Assembly (NCBI RefSeq): GCF_016863495.1
Contig: NZ_BOOZ01000011.1
Span: forward strand, 186,001 to 250,000
DNA from: Micromonospora andamanensis
GTDB lineage: Bacteria > Actinomycetota > Actinomycetes > Mycobacteriales > Micromonosporaceae
Direction: 5' to 3'
Length of the DNA stretch: 64,000 nt
Positions 59,320-64,000 of the stretch are shown here, in pieces (position 1 is the first letter of the stretch; each line of letters opens with the position of its first letter). Position numbers and translations under genes: made by a program. Under the pieces are notes generated by a model. The model was not told the DNA's origin, made no database searches, and worked only from the letters and a program-made list of their open reading frames with translations.

Positions 59320-59772
59320 TCGCCCGCCTTCCGTCACGCCGCCGCCGGTGACCGCGTCGCCCCGGTGGACCGCCCACGGCGCGACGGCATGGGCCGCCTG
59401 AAGATCCCGGTCGGTCTTGTACTGGGCGTGCCGCTGCCGGTAGTTGGCGAGCGTCCGGGTCTCCGGACCCTCGTGGTCACGCGGGTTCCCACCCGGTGCG
59501 GTGTACGTGTCACGGGCGTACTCGTACTGGTAGTCGCCCAGGTGCAGGACGATCTCCGGCTCGGACTCGGCCAGCCGCCGGTACGCCGTGAAGTACCCGT
59601 GCTCGTACTGCGAGCAGGACGCGAACGCCATGGCCAGCGTCGCGGGCAGGCTCCACGGTGCGGGAGCGGTGCGGGTCCGACCGACAGGCGACAGGTGCCG
59701 TTGGACGCGGAACCGGTAGAAGTACTCCCGGCCGCCCTCGCAGGCGCGGTCGACGGCGGTCCGCGAGCCTAG
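59320..59772 (-). pseudogene. Remnant of alkaline phosphatase D (PhoD-type)
   Basis: About 145 codons of a PhoD phosphodiesterase/phosphatase remain in one frame: GGREYFYRFRVQRHLSPVGRTRTAPAP (end of the N-terminal domain), AMAFASCSQYEHGYFTAYRRL, LHLGDYQYEYA (metal-binding Asp) and the segment from GPETRTLANYR to AAHAVAPWAV. It lacks the signal peptide and first domain on one side, and stops being PhoD-like just before the expected DDHEVDNNW metal motif. The intact enzyme is over 500 residues. The left end is replaced by unrelated codons and the right end abuts the MarR gene, so it looks like a deletion relic. Confidence 0.7.
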
Positions 59773-59781
59773 GATGTGACC

Positions 59782-60273
59782 ATGTCACGGCCGATCATCG
59801 CCCCGGTCGGCCCGGAACCGGCCGACCGCGCCGGGCTGGCCGGTGACGCGGTCCGCCGGATCATGCACGTCGCCTCCGCCCTGCGACACCACCAGGATCT
59901 CGACATCGCCGCGCTCGGCCTGACGCCGGCCGTGGCCCGCGCGCTGTACCAGCTCGACCCGGACCGGCCGCTGCCCGCCCGCGAGCTGGCCGACCAGCTG
60001 CGCTGTGACAGGTCCAACGTCACAGCCCTCGTCGACAAGCTGGAGCAGGCGGGGCTGGTCGAGCGCCGGGTCGCGCCGACCGACCGACGGCAGAAGACGC
60101 TGGTGGTGACCGATGCCGGCCGACGGATGCGCGACCGGGTCCATCTCGTGCTCTCCGACTCCCGGCTGCTCACCCCGCTCAACAACGAGGAACTCGCCGC
60201 GCTGCGAGACCTCGTGTGGAAGGTCTCCGACGGTGGCTGCCCAGAGGACTGCGGCCCGACGGGGCCGGCGTGA
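59782..60273 (+). CDS. MarR-family transcriptional regulator
   Basis: Winged-helix regulator of about 163 residues. The DNA-binding part reads LPARELADQLRCDRSNVTALVDKLEQAGLVERRVAPTDRRQKTLVVTDAGR, the recognition helix and beta wing of MarR proteins; dimerisation helices flank it. The Cys in LRCDRSN and two C-terminal Cys (GGCPEDCG) could allow redox sensing, as in OhrR-type MarR proteins. ATG 59782 follows AGGA by seven bases. Targets may be the adjacent E1 gene (38 bp downstream) or the truncated phoD. Confidence 0.87.
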   Translation: MSRPIIAPVGPEPADRAGLAGDAVRRIMHVASALRHHQDLDIAALGLTPAVARALYQLDPDRPLPARELADQLRCDRSNVTALVDKLEQAGLVERRVAPTDRRQKTLVVTDAGRRMRDRVHLVLSDSRLLTPLNNEELAALRDLVWKVSDGGCPEDCGPTGPA

Positions 60274-60310
60274 AACGTCCTCGACTGTGCGAGGCGTGCG
60301 CCTGTCGGTA

Positions 60311-63157
60311 ATGCTGTCGGACGTGACCACCCCGCAGGATCTCGACGACCGGTTCCGCGAGTCCCTGGCCGCCCTCGCGACACCGCCGCACCGCACCGAC
60401 CCGGCAAGGCAGGTGACCGAGGGCGGTGCGCTGACCGGTGCCCAACTGCTGGACCTCTTCGACGCCCAGGTCACCAGCCGGCAACTCGACCTGGCCGGCC
60501 GCTGGCTGCGCAGCTTCGGCGAGGGCTACTACACGATCGGCTCCGCCGGTCACGAGGGCAACGCGGCGGTGGCGGCGGCCCTGCGGCCCACCGACCCGGC
60601 CCTGCTGCACTACCGCTCCGGCGCCTTCTACTGCGTCCGCGCCGCCCAGGCCGACCCGTCCGCGCCGTCCCTCGTGCCACCGACCGCTGTGCCGCCGGCT
60701 GCCTCATCGTCGTCGTCTCCGTCGGTCGGGTCGGCTGAATCGTCCGCGCCGGCTGTCCCGCCCACGCCGCCGGACGGCAGTGCCGTTCAGGTCGCCCGGG
60801 CCGGCGAGGCTGCCGACGCCACCGAGACCGGCCCTTCCACCGAGACCGGCCCTTCCACCGAGACCGGGCCTTCCGCCGCGGTCGGGCCGGCCGGCCGGCC
60901 CACCGGCGGGTTGTCCGTCGCCCCGGACCGGGCGGGGACCCTCGAACGGGAGACCCCCGCTGGGTCGGACCAGCCGGCGACAAACGCGGTCGCGGCGGGA
61001 CGCGACTCGACCGACGGTGCGGGTGTTGTCGAACCCGGCGTGAATCCGGCGGCGGAGGTGCCCGCAGCCGACGACCCGGCGGCAGCGGTACCACTTGCCG
61101 GTTCAAGGCCGGCCACCGTGACCGCGCCGGTCACCACGACCAGGCCCGCCGCCGGCGACGGCGGGATTCGGATGACGGGGGTCAAGCGGCCGGTGCCCCG
61201 GGCGTACACCGACGCGGCCCGGGACGTGCTGCGCGGCATGGTGGCCTCCAGCCAGGAACCGATCGCCGGTGGCCGGCACAAGGTCTTCGGCCGGGCCGAC
61301 CTCGCGGTGGTTCCGACGACCTCGACAATCGCCTCGCACCTGCCCCGGGCCGTCGGGATGGGCCTTGCCGTGGAGCGGCTCCGCCGGCTGGACGCCCGAG
61401 GGGAGGCGAACCGACCCGGCGCGGAACCCGAACCGGCGCCCGGGGCCGCCGACGCCATCGTGGTCTGTTCGTTCGGGGACGCCTCGATCAACCATGCCAG
61501 CGCCACGGCCGCGTTCAACACCGCCGGTTGGTACGACCACACCGGCCTGCGCATCCCGGTGCTCTTCGTCTGCGAGGACAACGGGCTTGGCATCAGTGTC
61601 CGGTCGCCGCAGGGGTGGGTGGCCACGGCCCTGCGGTCCAAGCCCGGCATCCGGTACTTCGCCGCCGACGGTGCCGACCTGGTCGGCACGTACGAGGTGG
61701 CGGTCGAGGCGGCGGCCTGGGTACGCCGGCAGCGACGCCCGGCGGTGCTGCACCTGACCACGGTCCGGCTGATGGGCCACGCCGGCGCGGACGCCGAGAG
61801 CGCGTACCGTCCCGCCTCGGAGATCGCCGCCGACGTGGCCCGCGATCCGGTGGTCGCCACCGCGCGGCGGCTGGTGGACGCGGGTCTGGCCAGCGGCCCG
61901 GAGCTGCTGGACCGCTACGACGAGATCGGCTGGCAGGTCCGACGGATCGCCGAGGAGGTGCTCGACGAGCCGAAGCTGGCCGACGCCGCCGAGGTGATCG
62001 CCCCGCTGGCACCGCGCCGCCCGGTCCGGGTCGCCCTGGCGGTCGCCGACGCGGGCGCCCGCGCCGCCGGTACCGACGCCGCGACACGGGCCGAGGCGTT
62101 CGGCGGCAAGCCGCCGGAACTGGCCGGGCCGCTCACCCTCGCGCAGAGCATCAACGCGGCGCTCACCGACGGGCTGCTCAACCATCCGCAGATGGCGGTC
62201 TTCGGGGAGGACGTCGCCGCCAAGGGCGGGGTCTACGGGGTGACCAAGGGGCTGCGCGACAGGTTCGGTGCCGCCCGGGTGTTCGACACGCTGCTCGACG
62301 AGACCTCGATCCTCGGCCTCGGTCTCGGCGCGGGCCTGGCCGGGATGCTGCCGGTGCCGGAGATCCAGTATCTGGCGTACCTGCACAACGCCGAGGACCA
62401 GCTGCGCGGCGAGGCGGCGACCATGCGGTTCTTCTCGCAGGGCGCGTGGCGCAACCCGATGGTGGTGCGGGTGGCCGGGCTGGCGTACCAGGAGGGCTTC
62501 GGGGGCCACTTCCACAACGACAACTCGGTGGCCGTGCTGCGGGACGTACCGGGTCTGGTGATCGCCGTACCGGCCCGGCCCGACGACGCGGCGGCGATGC
62601 TGCGGACCTGCCTGGCGAGCGCGGCGGTGGACGGCAGCGTCTGCGTGTTCCTGGAGCCGATCGCGCTCTACCACACCCGCGACCTCTACACCGACGGTGA
62701 CGGTGAGTGGCTTGCCGGTTATGCCGAGCCGGGTGCCTGGGCCGGCGGCCACGTGCCGGTGGGACGGGCCCGGGTGTACGGGGTCGGTTCGGCCGACGAC
62801 GTCACGATCATCACCTTCGGCAACGGTGTCCGGATGTCGCTGCGGGCCGCGTCGGCACTTGCCGACGAGGGGATCGGGACCCGGGTCGTGGACCTGCGCT
62901 GGCTCGCGCCGCTGCCGGTGGCCGACCTCATCCGGGAGGCCGCCGCGACCGGCCGGGTGCTCGTGGTGGACGAGACCCGCCGGTCCGGCGGAGTGGGCGA
63001 GGGAGTGATCGCCGCGCTGGTGGATGCCGGATATGTCGGTGCGGCACGCCGGGTGGCGGCTGTTGACTCCTTCGTGCCGCTGGGTCCGGCTGCCCGGCAG
63101 GTGCTGGTGTCCGAGGAGGCCATCACCCAGGGTGCCCGTACGCTGCTGGCACGGTAA
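60311..63157 (+). CDS. Fused alpha/beta 2-oxoacid dehydrogenase E1 with large internal linker
   Basis: Thiamine-diphosphate decarboxylase of about 948 residues with alpha and beta E1 subunits in one chain (branched-chain 2-oxoacid type). The alpha part has ESL..LATPPHRTD..SAGHEGNAAVAAAL, CSFGDASINHASATAA (ThDP/Mg site) and MGHAGADAES; the beta part begins TLAQSINAALTD and has GEDVAAKGGVYGVTKGL, LPVPEIQYLAYLHNAEDQLRGE and GGHFHNDNSVAVLRD. Residues 113-288 are a Pro/Ser/Ala/Thr-rich insert with three TETGPS repeats (18-bp units at 60821-60874), placed inside the alpha domain. Start uncertain (GTG 60296, ATG 60311 or GTG 60323). No E2/E3 genes adjacent. Confidence 0.88.
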   Translation: MLSDVTTPQDLDDRFRESLAALATPPHRTDPARQVTEGGALTGAQLLDLFDAQVTSRQLDLAGRWLRSFGEGYYTIGSAGHEGNAAVAAALRPTDPALLHYRSGAFYCVRAAQADPSAPSLVPPTAVPPAASSSSSPSVGSAESSAPAVPPTPPDGSAVQVARAGEAADATETGPSTETGPSTETGPSAAVGPAGRPTGGLSVAPDRAGTLERETPAGSDQPATNAVAAGRDSTDGAGVVEPGVNPAAEVPAADDPAAAVPLAGSRPATVTAPVTTTRPAAGDGGIRMTGVKRPVPRAYTDAARDVLRGMVASSQEPIAGGRHKVFGRADLAVVPTTSTIASHLPRAVGMGLAVERLRRLDARGEANRPGAEPEPAPGAADAIVVCSFGDASINHASATAAFNTAGWYDHTGLRIPVLFVCEDNGLGISVRSPQGWVATALRSKPGIRYFAADGADLVGTYEVAVEAAAWVRRQRRPAVLHLTTVRLMGHAGADAESAYRPASEIAADVARDPVVATARRLVDAGLASGPELLDRYDEIGWQVRRIAEEVLDEPKLADAAEVIAPLAPRRPVRVALAVADAGARAAGTDAATRAEAFGGKPPELAGPLTLAQSINAALTDGLLNHPQMAVFGEDVAAKGGVYGVTKGLRDRFGAARVFDTLLDETSILGLGLGAGLAGMLPVPEIQYLAYLHNAEDQLRGEAATMRFFSQGAWRNPMVVRVAGLAYQEGFGGHFHNDNSVAVLRDVPGLVIAVPARPDDAAAMLRTCLASAAVDGSVCVFLEPIALYHTRDLYTDGDGEWLAGYAEPGAWAGGHVPVGRARVYGVGSADDVTIITFGNGVRMSLRAASALADEGIGTRVVDLRWLAPLPVADLIREAAATGRVLVVDETRRSGGVGEGVIAALVDAGYVGAARRVAAVDSFVPLGPAARQVLVSEEAITQGARTLLAR
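60821..60874 (+). repeat. Three 18-bp tandem repeats coding for TETGPS
   Basis: Units ACCGAGACCGGCCCTTCC at 60821-60838 and 60839-60856 are identical; the third (60857-60874) differs by one base (GGGCC for GGCCC). They lie in the linker region of the fused E1 gene and probably vary in number between strains through slippage. Confidence 0.85.
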
Positions 63158-63218
63158 ATTTCGTTCCACCCGGTGCGCCACTTGCGCAGGAGGGCACAAC
63201 TGTGTGGACTTTGCCTGA

Positions 63219-63237
63219 CGGCGTCGAGCAGACGCCG
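63219..63237 (+). terminator. Hairpin after the fused E1 gene
   Basis: CGGCGTC (63219-63225) pairs with GACGCCG (63231-63237) around GAGCA, 62 bp past the E1 stop and 30 bp before the DUF3052 start. Confidence 0.5.
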
Positions 63238-63266
63238 GCTCGGACGAGATGAGGAGGCACGCGACA

Positions 63267-63704
63267 GTGAGCGCGACCGCTGGTCAGGCTGCTGACGGGG
63301 TACGCAGCCTGGCGGACCGGTTCGGCATCGAGCCGGGGATGGTCGTCATGGAGATGGGCTACGACGACGACGTCGACTCCGATCTCCGGGACGCCCTGAC
63401 CGACCGTTGTGGAGATCTTGTCGACGAGGACACCGACGAGGTCGTCGACGCGGTGCTGGTCTGGTACCGGGACGGCGACGGTGATCTTTTCGAGCTGCTC
63501 GTCGACGCCCTCGGCCCGCTGGCCGACAACGGGGTCGTGTGGCTGCTGACGCCCAAGGCCGGCCGCGAGGGCCACGTCGAGCCGAGCGAGGTCGCCGAGT
63601 CGGCACCCACCGCCGGCCTCCAGCAGACTTCCACGATCAACGCCGGCAAGGACTGGAGCGGTGCCCGACTCGTGCTACGTCGCGGTGCCAAGGGCAAGAA
63701 GTAG
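63267..63704 (+). CDS. DUF3052 family protein
   Basis: A 145-residue acidic protein of the actinobacterial DUF3052 family, recognised from ADRFGIEPGMVVMEMGYDDDVDSDLRDAL and GVVWLLTPKAGREGHVEPSEVAESAPTAGLQQTSTINAGKDWSG. The family usually stands next to aceE and ahpE in actinomycetes, as here in part, but has no proven function. GTG 63267 is chosen because the GAGGAGG at 63251-63257 is its ribosome site; an in-frame ATG 63249 lies on top of that site. Confidence 0.9.
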   Translation: MSATAGQAADGVRSLADRFGIEPGMVVMEMGYDDDVDSDLRDALTDRCGDLVDEDTDEVVDAVLVWYRDGDGDLFELLVDALGPLADNGVVWLLTPKAGREGHVEPSEVAESAPTAGLQQTSTINAGKDWSGARLVLRRGAKGKK

Positions 63705-63756
63705 CCCTGTCCCCACGGCGACCGAGGCCGTCCCCGAACCGATCCGAGGAGTTGGC

Positions 63757-64000
63757 ATGCCCGTCGAGGTTGGCGCCGAGGCGCCCGACTTCGTGTTGAA
63801 GGACCAGAACAACCAGGAGGTCCGGCTCTCCGACTTCCGGGGCCGGCGCACCGTCCTGCTGGTCTTCTACCCGCTGGCGTTCACCGGGGTCTGCCAGGGT
63901 GAGCTGACCGAGATACGGGACAACCTCGACGAGTACGTCAACGACGAGGTCCAGGTGCTGACCGTCAGCGTCGACTCGGTATTCGCCCACAAGGTCTGGG
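63757..64000 (+). CDS. AhpE-type one-Cys peroxiredoxin (partial)
   Basis: First 81 codons of a peroxiredoxin that reduces peroxides with a peroxidatic Cys in FYPLAFTGVCQGELTEIRDN (Cys near residue 47). The FTGVCQGEL context is that of AhpE, known from Mycobacterium tuberculosis, as opposed to AhpC or BCP. CCGAGGAG lies seven bases before ATG 63757. It follows DUF3052 by 52 bp and is likely co-transcribed. The C-terminal half lies outside the window. Confidence 0.9.
   Translation, partial: MPVEVGAEAPDFVLKDQNNQEVRLSDFRGRRTVLLVFYPLAFTGVCQGELTEIRDNLDEYVNDEVQVLTVSVDSVFAHKVW

Noticed and set aside
60821-60874. CRISPR-like repeat
   Set aside because: The three 18-bp units are contiguous without spacers and code in frame for TETGPS; they are a coding tandem repeat.

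Overview
The window is high-GC chromosomal DNA (many GTG starts, third codon positions almost always G or C, widely open antisense frames) from an actinomycete. Gene content points to a Micromonospora-like member of the Micromonosporaceae: a fasR-fabD-fabH-acpP-fabF block with DUF3145, homodimeric aceE, DUF3052 next to an AhpE-type peroxiredoxin, HelD-type helicase, F420-type oxidoreductases and secreted amylases. The genus is inferred from remembered gene content, not from a marker gene. No tRNA, rRNA, IS element, prophage or CRISPR array was seen. About 58 genes are supported, nearly all housekeeping or small accessory operons.

Layout. 1-1731: end of a GntR regulator and its ABC transporter. 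1863-13760: two secreted alpha-amylases enclosing an F420-type oxidoreductase, alditol oxidase, site-2 protease, prolyl oligopeptidase and L,D-transpeptidase. 14047-18861: a membrane redox module (bis-heme b-type protein, NuoF-like flavo/Fe-S protein with a fused ferredoxin, TlpA lipoprotein, CcdA). 18858-24182: an atypical seryl-tRNA synthetase, a MerR regulator fused to two sliding-clamp domains, a saccharopine-dehydrogenase-like protein and an SRPBCC/alcohol dehydrogenase operon, then a large LuxR/MalT regulator (24403-27141). 27227-30243: small stress-type proteins (DsbA-like, three-BON protein, membrane protein, tiny lipoprotein, STAS protein). 30259-33385: surE, a PfkB kinase with a tiny upstream reading frame, and a cell-wall protein under a c-di-AMP riboswitch. 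33667-41636: CDF metal exporter, HelD-like helicase, hydrolase, carbonic anhydrase, DUF3145, NagZ lipoprotein. 41722-46535: type II fatty acid synthesis cluster with its FasR regulator. 46702-50051: unknown proteins, a frame-disrupted CopC protein and gltX. 50102-55676: GH1 beta-glucosidase with MFS transporter, SRPBCC protein and a two-gene secreted operon. 55957-64000: aceE, YjbQ, a PhoD remnant, MarR, a giant fused alpha-keto acid dehydrogenase E1, DUF3052 and the start of ahpE.

How parts work together. Starch use is served by two amylases; paired CTGCAAG-type heptamers lie at both ends of the 246-bp gap before the first. FasR-FabD-FabH-ACP-FabF makes fatty acids, and AceE supplies acetyl-CoA. 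The NuoF-like and b-type proteins could pass electrons across the membrane towards the TlpA/CcdA thiol system. Many convergent gene pairs are separated by strong GC-rich hairpins, and four gaps carry members of a dispersed inverted-repeat family based on GTTGATCAWGAAGTT or a relative.

Items most worth a second look: the MerR-clamp fusion (20242-21333), the four-member repeat family, the c-di-AMP riboswitch with an overlapping RBS hairpin (33392-33517), the twin GGGTGAG-N5-CTCACCC palindromes (27808 and 28666), the roughly 175-residue insert in the fused E1 enzyme, the unusual SerRS, and the broken copC and phoD genes.
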